Source: Gammaproteobacteria bacterium UBA6968
GTDB taxonomy: Bacteria; Pseudomonadota; Gammaproteobacteria; Pseudomonadales; Azotimanducaceae
Direction of reading: 5' to 3'
Length of the DNA stretch: 10,073 nt
NCBI GenBank assembly: GCA_002450255.1
Contig: DJYW01000047.1
Coordinates: 3,836 to 13,908 of the forward strand
The position numbers were made by a program, and so were the translations under genes. The notes beneath the pieces were generated by a model. It saw only the letters and a list, made by a program, of their open reading frames with translations, was not told where the DNA came from and made no database searches. Within the stretch, counting starts at the first letter, position 1. Each line of letters begins with the position of its first letter. This document shows positions 1-7,080 of this stretch, piece by piece.

Positions 1-116
1 AAAGCGGCAGTTTCGGCAGCGCTCAGAGCAGTTGCACTGATTCCTAGCGTCACGCTCAAACCAAGCGCCAGACCCCTACCGCATCGCCATGCAGCGCGCA
101 CAGTAAATATAGACAT
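1..116 (-). CDS. N-terminus of an exported protein, signal peptide visible (partial)
   Basis: Reading the minus strand from the ATG at 116-114 gives 38 uninterrupted codons to the window edge. The product has a Sec-type signal peptide: a basic n-region with Arg at residues 7, 11, 14 and 15 (the neighbouring Cys12 is not in a lipobox), a hydrophobic core at about residues 16-31 (GLALGLSVTLGISATA), and a likely signal peptidase I site after ALSA, before AETAA. A purine-rich AGGGGAAC tract lies just upstream of the ATG. The mature protein is outside the window, so no function can be assigned; it should be periplasmic, outer-membrane or secreted. The gene is divergent from the PPOX flavoprotein gene, with about 270 bp between their starts. 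The partial gene itself is seen directly; the export call follows from signal-peptide rules. Confidence 0.72.
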   Translation of the reverse strand, partial: MSIFTVRAAWRCGRGLALGLSVTLGISATALSAAETAA

Positions 117-386
117 ACCCGTTCCCCTATTTTCCCGCCGCTCTGGAGTCTAGCCCGAACCGAACGGCGCTGTCATGATTGTTGGCTCGGCCGACTGGGA
201 AGATCACCGCTGCAATATCGGGGTTGGATCTAAAGCGTGGCAACAAGCACTTTCGAATTTCACTTTTTATTGGCGTCCCTCGACACAAGCTTATACGCAG
301 GTCGTGTCGCATCAGTCTGTCTCGATGATCCGACTGGTTACGAACCAAGCTAACCACTTTAACAACGCTTTTCGGGAAAGGTGCTC
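117..386. other. Divergent intergenic region between exported-protein and PPOX genes
   Basis: About 270 bp separate two divergently oriented starts, so promoters for both genes should lie here. I see a Shine-Dalgarno-like AGGGG for the leftward gene and GGGAAAGG (374-381) for the rightward gene. No convincing -35/-10 pair stands out; the best rightward candidate is a poor match, TTGGCG followed by a TTATAC/TATACG element near 290. Short open frames here on both strands resemble no protein family I know. Confidence 0.4.
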
Positions 387-956
387 ATGCAATCTTATGA
401 CTGGCAATCGGCTCTGCAGCAAGCGGTACGCAAAAATCAACGCGATGCCCATAACCGCTATGCGCAGCTGGCTACTGTTCGTGCCGACGGCACACCGGCA
501 AACCGCACCGTAGTTTATCGAGGTGTTAGCGACGATCAGCGTTCGTTGCGAATGGTGACTGACTTGAGGAGTGACAAATTGACTGAAATCGCCGCACAAC
601 CCATCGCCGAACTGTGTTGGTATCTCAGCCACACTCGCGAACAATTTCGTATTCGTGGTCGGATGATCGCCGAAACCCAGTCCGCACAACGCGATGCAAC
701 TTGGAAAGCGCTATCCGATGCCGCCAAAGCTCAGTTCTTTTGGCCGACACCGGGCATTGCTGTTGGTTCAGCGTCAAGCTCGACAGCATCGTCACTACCC
801 GCAGATCCTGCGACCGAACCGCCGCCAGACGATTTTGTGCTGCTACTACTCGAACCCTTCTATGTAGACCATTTACGGCTGCGCGGCACACCGCAAACAC
901 GCTTTTTTTCACAACTTAACAATAACGTTTGGGAAAGCACAGCAGTCAATCCTTAA
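387..956 (+). CDS. PPOX-class FMN-binding split-barrel flavoprotein (Alr4036-like)
   Basis: This 189-residue protein belongs to the pyridoxamine 5'-phosphate oxidase-like FMN-binding split-barrel family, specifically the Pyridox_oxase_2/Alr4036-like group. Visible landmarks are RYAQLATV and NRTVVYRG in the first beta strands, where the flavin phosphate is normally bound, then SDKLTEIAAQP, the ELCWYL strand with REQFRIRG, the FFWPTPG segment, and a C-terminal block with FVLLLLEP, VDHLRLRG and the closing W....VNP. The length is normal for the group. A Ser/Ala/Pro-rich linker at about residues 125-147 separates the last two blocks. A GTG at 381 is in frame, but the ATG at 387 has AAAGG (377-381) at good spacing, so I start there. 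The protein should be a cytoplasmic FMN oxidoreductase; its substrate is unknown. It precedes the exonuclease gene by 135 bp on the same strand and could be co-transcribed, but nothing shows that it takes part in DNA repair. Confidence 0.88.
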   Translation: MQSYDWQSALQQAVRKNQRDAHNRYAQLATVRADGTPANRTVVYRGVSDDQRSLRMVTDLRSDKLTEIAAQPIAELCWYLSHTREQFRIRGRMIAETQSAQRDATWKALSDAAKAQFFWPTPGIAVGSASSSTASSLPADPATEPPPDDFVLLLLEPFYVDHLRLRGTPQTRFFSQLNNNVWESTAVNP

Positions 957-1091
957 ATTGGCTTAGCTGCAATCAAGGCGACGCGTGCGAGTGCCCTGGC
1001 AGAGATTCGAGCGGGACACATTAAACAACCCAGGCAACGATTTAGAAGATAGACAACCGCGACATGGTGATTACGAGAATATGGTAAATCG

Positions 1092-2117
1092 ATGAGTGCA
1101 ACAGCGAAGTCTGCGTTTACTTGGTTGGAAACGCGCAGAGCAGGCTTGTACGTAGTGCCGGCGGATCTCTACATCGACCCGGTTCTACCGGTTGCACGCG
1201 CCGCAATCACGCACGGTCATGCGGACCATGCACGCAGTGGCCATGGTCACGTCTACGCCACCCCGCAAACCCTGGCGATCATGGCTTGCCGTTATGGCGA
1301 AGCCCACGCAGCGACAACGACAGCGATGGAATACGGAGACACCATCGCGCTTCCTGGCGGCGTAGAATTACACTTTGCCGCTGCCGGTCACATTCTTGGC
1401 AGCGCTCAAATTTCGATTGCCTACCGCCAACACCGGGTTACCGTTTCCGGAGACTACAAGCGACGTGCAGATCCGACCTGTGCACCCTTCCAGCCACAGC
1501 AGTGTGATGTCTTCATAACCGAAGCCACGTTCGCACTGCCGATATTTAAACACCCGCCTATTGAGCAAGAACTGCGACGGTTGCTGCAATCGATGCACGA
1601 CTTCCCAGGCAGTTGCCATCTGCTCGGGGCTTATGCCTTGGGTAAGTGCCAACGCATCATGATGACCCTGCGCCAACTCGGCTATACCGAAACCATTTAT
1701 TTACACGGCGCGCAGGTCAAACTGGTTGAATTATACGAATCATTAGGAATACCGCTCGGCGTTTGGCGCAAAGTATCTGACGTGACCGACAAGCAAGAGC
1801 TGGCAGGCAAACTGGTGCTGGCCCCTCCTTCCGCGCTGGCCGATCGATGGTCGCGAAAGCTTCCAGAAGTCCTGACCTGCATGGCATCGGGGTGGATGCA
1901 AATTCGTGCCCGCGCTAAGCAACGGCGCGCTGAGCTGCCCTTAATCATCTCAGATCACGCAGACTGGAACGAACTGTTAGAGACGCTACAGGAAATCAAC
2001 GCGCCCCAGGTCTGGGTCACTCATGGCCGCGAAGAGGCGCTTGTACACCAAGCAAAAGCATTCGGCTACAAGGCGCAAGCCCTTTCGCTGCTGGGCTACG
2101 ACGAAGAGGCCAGCTAG
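1092..2117 (+). CDS. Ligase-associated DNA exonuclease (metallo-beta-lactamase/beta-CASP fold)
   Basis: A 341-residue metallo-beta-lactamase-fold nuclease of the DNA-ligase-associated exonuclease family, related to the CPSF73/SNM1 beta-CASP enzymes. Metal ligands are visible: HGHADH (H41, H43, D45, H46), H100 in AAGHILGSAQ, D121 in SGDYKR, and the late SDHADW (D288, H289) and VTHGRE (H311) motifs. E144 in the TEATF segment begins the beta-CASP insertion. The N-terminal GLYVVPADLYIDP is also typical. In the known Lhr/MPE/Exo/ligase set this enzyme resects DNA ends with divalent metal. The gene ends 2 bp before the ligase ATG, so the two are surely translated from one mRNA. The ATG at 1092 fits family length; its Shine-Dalgarno is weak, and a closer ATG at 1081 is out of frame and stops after four codons. 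All key residues are present, so the enzyme should be active. Confidence 0.93.
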   Translation: MSATAKSAFTWLETRRAGLYVVPADLYIDPVLPVARAAITHGHADHARSGHGHVYATPQTLAIMACRYGEAHAATTTAMEYGDTIALPGGVELHFAAAGHILGSAQISIAYRQHRVTVSGDYKRRADPTCAPFQPQQCDVFITEATFALPIFKHPPIEQELRRLLQSMHDFPGSCHLLGAYALGKCQRIMMTLRQLGYTETIYLHGAQVKLVELYESLGIPLGVWRKVSDVTDKQELAGKLVLAPPSALADRWSRKLPEVLTCMASGWMQIRARAKQRRAELPLIISDHADWNELLETLQEINAPQVWVTHGREEALVHQAKAFGYKAQALSLLGYDEEAS

Positions 2118-2119
2118 CC

Positions 2120-3703
2120 ATGCAACTATTCGCAGAATTATTGCAGCGGCTGTATTTTACCGCGAGCAATCGAGCCAAAGCACAGCTGGTGCAGCAATAT
2201 CTGCGCGACACGCCGGATCCGGATCGCGGTTGGGCAATCGCAGCAATTGGCGGCACTTTGTCTTTTGACTTATTCAAGCGAAATCTGATTAAAAAGCTGA
2301 TCGAAACTCGCGTCGATCCGTATCTGTTTGCCTTGAGTTATGACTATGTCGGCGAGATGAGTGAGACCGTTGCGCACATTTGGCCCAACCGAGATGCTCA
2401 AGCAACACAAGCCTTGCCGACCCTAAGCGACGTCGTCGACGCATTTCAGCAAGGCTCCCAGATCGAGAACAGTGAGTACTTAGGCGAACTCCTCGACATC
2501 ATGACCCCGTCGCAACGCTGGGCGTTAATCAAACTTGGCACTCGCGGACTGCGTATCGGCATGTCTGCGCGCGCTCTGAAAAAGGTTTTAGCAGAGTACG
2601 GTGGCGTTGCGGTCACGGCAATTGAAGAGCTCTGGCATGCAATTGATCCACCCTATACCGAACTACTCGATTGGCTAGACGGTAACAGCCCAAAACCCGA
2701 CGTAAGCCAACGTCTGACCTTTTATCCGGTCATGCTGTCGCATCCAATCGAGCAAGATATCAAAACGGCCCTAACGCCTACCGACTGGCAAGTAGAGTGG
2801 AAGTACGACGGCATCCGGGTGCAGCTTGCGAGCACGCCCGCGGGCGTCGCGTTATATAGCCGCACCGGTGATGACATCAGCCATAGCTTTCCAGATCTCA
2901 TCAGTCAGTTTCACCATCAGGCTGTTTTGGACGGTGAGCTGCTGATCATGCGCGACAGCGTGATTGGTTCGTTTAACGAGTTACAACAACGCTTGAACAA
3001 GAAAAAGCCCGCAAAAAAACTCATGGAGCAGTATCCGGTAGGCTTGATGGTTTACGATGCAATACGCTTAGACGACCAAATACTCGTGCACGCACCTCTC
3101 AGCGAGCGGCGCAGTCAACTAGAGTATTGGTTAGCAACAAAAGCAAACCCAACCCTTGTGCTATCAGACTTGCTCGAATTTTCCAGTCCTCAAGATCTAG
3201 AGTCACTGCAACAAAGCACCGCGACCGAGACTAACAATCCCATCGAAGGCATTATGCTCAAACGGCGGGATAGCCTATATGTTTCCGGTCGCCCGAAAGG
3301 ACAGTGGTTTAAATGGAAACGTGAACCCAAGCTGGTCGATGCCGTGATGATGTATGCCCAACGCGGGCACGGCAAACGCTCTTCCTACTATTCAGACTAC
3401 ACGTTCGGGCTATGGCACAACGATGTGCTTCTACCCATCGGTAAAGCCTACTCAGGATTCACCGACCAAGAGCTACAGGCGTTAGATCGATGGGTTCGCA
3501 ATAATACGATAGGACGATTCGGCCCGGTCAAAGAAGTAGCGAAAGAGCTCGTTTTGGAGGTGGCATTTGACTCGGTCCACGAGTCCACTCGCCATAAATC
3601 AGGTTTAGCACTGCGATTTCCCAGAATAAAGCGAATTCGTTGGGACAAGCCGGCGCTTGAAGCAGATCGGCTAACGCTGCTCAGGTCACTCATTCCCAGG
3701 TGA
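2120..3703 (+). CDS. ATP-dependent DNA ligase, exonuclease-associated family
   Basis: A 527-residue ATP-dependent DNA ligase. An N-terminal DNA-binding domain (about 1-200, with IKLGTRGLRIGMS near 137-149) precedes the nucleotidyltransferase core. Motif I is EWKYDGIR with K228 as the AMP-accepting lysine; motif III is LDGELLI (270-276), motif IV EGIMLKR (376-382), and motif V QWFKWKR (395-401, K398 and K400). The C-terminal OB fold carries motif VI at about 499-510 (RFPRIKRIRWDK). The enzyme seals DNA nicks through ligase-AMP and AMP-DNA intermediates. It fits the bacterial ligase family encoded beside the Exo and Lhr helicase genes, not LigD or a phage ligase. The start at 2120 lies 2 bp after the exonuclease stop, implying translational coupling. 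No helicase or phosphoesterase gene follows: the next gene is convergent. All nucleotidyl-transfer motifs are intact. Confidence 0.95.
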   Translation: MQLFAELLQRLYFTASNRAKAQLVQQYLRDTPDPDRGWAIAAIGGTLSFDLFKRNLIKKLIETRVDPYLFALSYDYVGEMSETVAHIWPNRDAQATQALPTLSDVVDAFQQGSQIENSEYLGELLDIMTPSQRWALIKLGTRGLRIGMSARALKKVLAEYGGVAVTAIEELWHAIDPPYTELLDWLDGNSPKPDVSQRLTFYPVMLSHPIEQDIKTALTPTDWQVEWKYDGIRVQLASTPAGVALYSRTGDDISHSFPDLISQFHHQAVLDGELLIMRDSVIGSFNELQQRLNKKKPAKKLMEQYPVGLMVYDAIRLDDQILVHAPLSERRSQLEYWLATKANPTLVLSDLLEFSSPQDLESLQQSTATETNNPIEGIMLKRRDSLYVSGRPKGQWFKWKREPKLVDAVMMYAQRGHGKRSSYYSDYTFGLWHNDVLLPIGKAYSGFTDQELQALDRWVRNNTIGRFGPVKEVAKELVLEVAFDSVHESTRHKSGLALRFPRIKRIRWDKPALEADRLTLLRSLIPR

Positions 3704-3763
3704 ATGAACCGATTCCCAACTCCCTGCTATAAGCTTCTTGAAATCAATGTGCTGCTGTCCACT

Positions 3764-4819
3764 CTATGCGTGCTTGCTCCGAGCAGACACCTTTCGCAAT
3801 AGTGCCGCCTCATTTTGATCGTAAGGCGTGCCATCAGCGTGCAGCAATTCGTGAAACCAGGGCTCGTCATCCGCTACCGGTTCGGTCCAAGATCGCCATG
3901 GGAAACGCGTTTGGGTGCGGCCATCCACCAAACCCCAATTCAGCGCGCCCACACCGTGTGCGTGAAAAACCTCGATAAGATCCACCGTCGATCCGGCTGT
4001 CCGTGCCAACCATTCTGTACACAGCAGCGGACGATCATGCGCTGCAAGCGCTGCAATAACCGCCTGCAAATAGGCTTTAGGCTCATAGCAATGAAACGAG
4101 ATCACATCGCTCTCAGCCAGTGCTAGCTCATTCAGCGGATTAGCCGCCGTGTATTTGTCATCAGCGTACTCCCACACGCCAACAGTAAGCGGCTGCATTG
4201 GTTGCACCCCGCGAGCCCAGGCAAATACCTGCGCAACCAGGCGCGTCGCTGCGGCAGCCTTATGCTTGCGCGTGCCCGCCTTTATGCTGGTGGCATCGAC
4301 CTGATCCGGTTCGTTGAATAAATCCCAGATCAACACCCGCGGATCATTGCCGTAACGACTCACCACAGTTTCGACGTAAGGCTGCAGCTCTGACCAACGC
4401 GATTCATCTGACAATATGACGTTGCCAGGACTTTGCACCCACATCGAGTTATGCAACCGGGGTTTGGGTTCAGGCTGGGCTCCTAATTTGGGAAATGGAT
4501 GCCAAACCCCATCAAAGAGCACCGGCATCATTTTGATGCCATGTCCATCTGCGATGCTGAGTACCTCATCTATGCGAGCTAAAAAGCCGTCTGGATCAGC
4601 GCTAAAAAGTAAATCGTGGAGATAAACCCGGACGGTATTCATGCCAAGCTGGGCGGCCCAGCCAAGTTCGCGATCAATCGTAACGGGATCAAATGTTTCC
4701 GGCTGCCATAGCTCTAACTGATTACCCGCAGTAGATGGCGAGAAATTGCAGCCAAAGGACCAACCCGTTGCCACCTGCCACTGCTGCGCCCGCTCGAGCG
4801 ACCATCTCTGTTCCACCAT
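3764..4819 (-). CDS. Clan GH-A glycoside hydrolase, GH5-like (often annotated 1,4-beta-xylanase)
   Basis: A 351-residue (beta/alpha)8-barrel glycoside hydrolase. The fold signature is clear: GWSFGCNFSPSTAGNQLE near the N-terminus (19-36), LGMNTVRVYLHD (58-69), VLIWDLFNEPD with acid/base E170 (162-172), SFHCYEPKAY (241-250), and LLCTEWLAR with nucleophile E269 (265-273), followed by ALNWGLVDGRTQT (292-304). The two glutamates make a retaining mechanism likely. There is no signal peptide, so it should act in the cytoplasm on imported oligosaccharides, not on polymers outside. The ATG at 4819 has a good Shine-Dalgarno (AGGGGAG). The gene converges on the ligase gene with 60 bp between the stops and lies downstream of a decayed SGLT symporter on the same strand. 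Family annotation as xylanase is customary but not proven here; other beta-glycans are possible. Confidence 0.88.
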   Translation of the reverse strand: MVEQRWSLERAQQWQVATGWSFGCNFSPSTAGNQLELWQPETFDPVTIDRELGWAAQLGMNTVRVYLHDLLFSADPDGFLARIDEVLSIADGHGIKMMPVLFDGVWHPFPKLGAQPEPKPRLHNSMWVQSPGNVILSDESRWSELQPYVETVVSRYGNDPRVLIWDLFNEPDQVDATSIKAGTRKHKAAAATRLVAQVFAWARGVQPMQPLTVGVWEYADDKYTAANPLNELALAESDVISFHCYEPKAYLQAVIAALAAHDRPLLCTEWLARTAGSTVDLIEVFHAHGVGALNWGLVDGRTQTRFPWRSWTEPVADDEPWFHELLHADGTPYDQNEAALLRKVSARSKHA

Positions 4820-5040
4820 GATTCTCCCCTCTCTTAGCTCACATCTTGACCAACGTCCTGATCGGCGTCACCGCCCGCCTTATCTGTCAACCCAGTTATT
4901 CGTCGTAATCAGTTAACGTAGCCGGTCAATTTAACCGATCTATGAAATCGGTCAATTTAATCGGTCAATTTAATCGGTCAGTGCAGTAAGTGTGCGTGCC
5001 TATGCTAAATAACGCTGTCTACGTCGGCTTAAGCCAACGA
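4820..5040. promoter_or_regulatory. Upstream region of the glycoside hydrolase gene
   Basis: This 221-bp gap should contain the hydrolase promoter now that the gene ahead of it is broken. On the minus strand there is an exact TTGACA (4890-4885), but no acceptable -10 hexamer at 16-18 bp from it. Other -35-like TTGACC elements come from the 13-bp repeats. The only well-supported site is the Shine-Dalgarno AGGGGAG just before the ATG. The promoter call itself is therefore weak. Confidence 0.3.
4923..4980. repeat. Clustered 13-bp direct repeats TCGGTCAATTTAA
   Basis: Two exact tandem copies of TCGGTCAATTTAA occupy 4948-4960 and 4961-4973, followed by a partial copy TCGGTCA (4974-4980). A 12-bp copy lacking the first T lies at 4923-4934. 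The left copy also forms a small dyad, CGGT-N7-ACCG (4923-4937). Read on the minus strand each full unit contains TTGACC, close to a -35 hexamer. The cluster is 100-150 bp upstream of the glycoside hydrolase start, between it and the symporter remnant. It could be repressor or activator sites for the hydrolase, or simple slipped-strand expansion in decaying DNA. Confidence 0.75.
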
Positions 5041-5640
5041 TCAAACAAGTATTAAGCAGCGATCTAATACGCTGCGCTTCCACCAGGTGATATAAAACGC
5101 GCACAAAATCAGCGTAACCACCAAGGTGCTAAAGTTGAATCCGGCGGACGTGCCGAGTTGCATCGCAATAAGATCTAATGCGCCTGCCCCCGTTGCACTG
5201 GCACGCTGCGCAATCGCGACTGCTATTCTTGTACAAATTTGAAAGACGAGGCTCACCCGAACACTGCACCGCGACTCCGCTAGAAAAACCAAACAAGCTG
5301 CTGATCGCACGGCAGACCCTATCACCACGACCAGAGCTGCTGTCGCCGTGGTTTTACTGTAGAAAATACCGAGGATGTCGATCACTACGGTGCCCGGTAT
5401 AAAGAAACCGGTAAATTCCCGGATAAACTGATCGGTTTGAGCAAAGTTTCCTTGTCCTGGCCGCGCAGCTAAAGATGCCTTAAGCATGGATATGAGTACC
5501 ATTATGCGGGTCGCCAATAGCGGTCTTTATCGTAATAAAATAGTGGAGATACTATTCGTCATAGATGCCAGCGACGCAACGCTAGCCACCAGCAACCTAG
5601 CAAATACCAGAACCATTACCCCTGCTGGCAACAGAGTCAT
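5041..5640 (-). pseudogene. Decayed SGLT-type sodium/sugar symporter, C-terminal remnant
   Basis: One minus-strand frame from 5640 to 5041 reads as the C-terminal part of a solute:sodium symporter of the SGLT type, interrupted by an in-frame TAA at 5529-5527. Recognisable blocks in order are MTLLPAGVMVLVFARLL, ASLASMTNSISTI (the conserved helix containing NSISTIFTxDxYK in live homologues), then after the stop GNFAQTDQFIREFTGFF, PGTVVIDILGIFYSKTT, the AALVVVIGSAV helix, LVFQICTRIAVAIAQ, and the terminal TSAGFNFSTLVV...FYITWW. The segment normally linking STIFT to the next helix seems to be missing, and everything N-terminal to MTLL is absent: the 120 bp upstream match no symporter sequence in any minus-strand frame. 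The remnant lies upstream of the glycoside hydrolase on the same strand, suggesting a former uptake-plus-hydrolysis operon. The longest open part (from a TTG at 5517) might be annotated as a hypothetical gene, but it lacks most of the transporter. Confidence 0.8.
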
Positions 5641-5759
5641 CGCATGCGAAGCAGCAGACGGTTACTCTTTACCTAAAAACCTCACAACTTCCTCTCTCGA
5701 AAACAAAATTGGGTTTAGCTAGACTCCGCCGTAATCTCTCCAACTGAATAGAGGCAAAT

Positions 5760-6470
5760 ATGATGCGGCTTAGACAAATTGCTTTAGTCACGCCCGATCT
5801 ACGTAGCGTGGAAAACGACATTTGTGACCAACTCGGTCTGGAAGTCTGTTATCGCGATCCAGGGCTTTCTCATTTCGGGTTGCGGCATGGGCTCTATGCG
5901 ATTGGTGATCAACTGCTCGAAGTCGTGGCGCCGAAACAACCCGGAACCACTGCCGGCCGTTTCTTAGAACGCCGCGGCGGCGAAGGCGGCTACATGGTAC
6001 TGCTGCAGACCGATGCGCTTGAGCAACACAAGCACCGCGTTGAAAACAACGGTATTCGCATCGTACATGACGGCAAAGTCAACGAAGGCGGCGCTTCCAT
6101 ACATGGCATTCACCTACATCCAAAAGACGTTGGTGGCGCGATTTTGTCATTAGATCAGGCCGAGCCGCAGGAGAGCTGGTTATGGGCTGGCCCTGACTGG
6201 GCTTACCACTCACTTGACGGTGTCGTTAGCAATATCATTGCAATCGATATACAAGCAGCAGATCCTGACGAAATGTCTCAGCGGTGGGCTGCCGCGATTG
6301 GATTACCGGCTAATGATCGCGTCATTGAACTCGACGACGCCCAAATTAAGTTTGTTCACGACACTAATCAACGCGGTGATGGCTTGGCAGCGGCAGACCT
6401 TTTAGCTACCGATCGCAGCCGAGCCGGAAACACGTTAACAATATGTGGGTTTGAGTTCCGACTGGTGTAG
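5760..6470 (+). CDS. VOC-superfamily (glyoxalase-like domain) protein
   Basis: A 236-residue protein with repeated beta-alpha-beta-beta-beta modules of the vicinal oxygen chelate superfamily. The first module begins LRQIALVTPDLRSVENDICDQLGL (from residue 4) and includes HFGLRHGLYAIGDQLLEVVAP; its partner segment spans GGYMVLLQTDA to HLHPKDVGGAILSLDQ (about 77-133). A further module starts at VVSNIIAIDIQAADPDEMSQRWAAAIGL (155-182) and ends ICGFEFRLV. Histidines and glutamates at strand ends (H38, E54, H120) are possible metal ligands, but I cannot assign them securely. VOC proteins include glyoxalases, dioxygenases and resistance proteins, so no substrate is claimed. Two adjacent ATGs (5760 and 5763) both follow GAGG at 5751-5754; I use the first. 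The gene is divergent from the symporter remnant and appears monocistronic, and it should be cytoplasmic. Confidence 0.85.
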   Translation: MMRLRQIALVTPDLRSVENDICDQLGLEVCYRDPGLSHFGLRHGLYAIGDQLLEVVAPKQPGTTAGRFLERRGGEGGYMVLLQTDALEQHKHRVENNGIRIVHDGKVNEGGASIHGIHLHPKDVGGAILSLDQAEPQESWLWAGPDWAYHSLDGVVSNIIAIDIQAADPDEMSQRWAAAIGLPANDRVIELDDAQIKFVHDTNQRGDGLAAADLLATDRSRAGNTLTICGFEFRLV

Positions 6471-7080
6471 CCCCTGCAGCGCGCTATTTCCAAGCGAATA
6501 AACTAAACAGTGCCAAGCAATACGCATTATCTGCTGACCCAACCGACCGCCCGTTTTAGCCGCTTGCCGTTATCTTTCTGCATCGCCGAAAAATGGATCT
6601 GCCGTCGACTCTAAAACACAGATATCGCAAATAATGATGCTAGAAAAGCCAATAAATTCAAAAGCGATGCGTTGAAAAAATACGGCTCCAGTGGCCGCGT
6701 TGCCCCGAAAACCTGCGCTTGGCACAACAGCTCAGCAGTCGCCCGCAGCAAACAAACATTCCAACTATCCCAATCACACCACTTGTCCGTTTTTTTGGGC
6801 AACCCTCGAACGCCTCATTATCTCTGCCAAACGTAATCGTACCCCTGAATTGAACATCACTTCGAAAAAGCAATCTCCCCCGGCATGCCTATCTCTCCGC
6901 CAACAATACGTCTTCTATCAGCATTTTCGGACCTTCAGCAGAATGCATTTAAATGAATTGCCTTGAGTTTAACCGGGAAAAAAATTTCAAGCGGGCTTTA
7001 CTGTCAGTGTAAATCAAACTAATAATTAAGCAGATTGCATTCCGGCGAGATCATTCTCTCGGAACGGTTAGGAGGAGCCA
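6471..7080. other. 610-bp stretch without a convincing gene
   Basis: No frame here resembles a known family. The longest open frames (plus 6691-6966; minus 6802-6611 and 6873-6658) have unlikely composition, rich in Cys, Trp, Pro or Gln, and no good ribosome-binding site. The minus frame ending at 6611 finishes in a hydrophobic stretch (ASLLNLLAFLASLFAISVF) that might be the tail of a lost membrane protein, but I could not match it. The last 90 bp hold the leader of the downstream transporter. No obvious intrinsic terminator follows the VOC gene. Confidence 0.5.
6997..7076 (+). promoter_or_regulatory. Leader of the GPH symporter: inverted repeat, candidate promoter, strong SD
   Basis: An inverted repeat TTTAC-N7-GTAAA spans 6997-7013. 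It overlaps a modest promoter candidate: TTTACT at 6997-7002, 17 bp, then TAATAA at 7020-7025. Downstream, CGAGA (7046-7050) can pair with TCTCG (7057-7061) to form a small hairpin about 8 nt before a perfect AGGAGG (7070-7075), which sits 5 nt from the ATG. The Shine-Dalgarno is certain. The promoter and operator are inference; a sugar-responsive repressor would be usual for this transporter family, but no regulator gene is present. Confidence 0.4.

Noticed and set aside
175..513. 112-codon open frame on the plus strand before the PPOX gene
   Set aside because: It overlaps the true PPOX start in another frame, has no ribosome-binding site of note and an unlikely composition.
387..3703. PPOX-Exo-ligase as a new three-gene repair or defence system
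   Set aside because: The PPOX gene is 135 bp away from the pair, belongs to a generic flavoprotein family, and nothing in the sequence links it to DNA ends; same-strand adjacency alone is too weak.
3690..3707. Inverted repeat TCATTC-N6-GAATGA at the ligase stop codon, considered as a terminator
   Set aside because: Only six AT-rich pairs and no following T-run; not distinguishable from chance.
4885..4890. Exact TTGACA on the minus strand as the hydrolase -35
   Set aside because: No acceptable -10 hexamer lies 16-18 bp downstream, so it is not called as a promoter.
5486..5722. 78-residue open frame on the plus strand
   Set aside because: It is antisense to the SGLT remnant, whose conserved blocks read on the other strand, and has no recognisable domain.
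6691..6966. 91-codon open frame on the plus strand
   Set aside because: Pro/Thr/Gln-rich composition, no Shine-Dalgarno and no known motif; treated as chance.
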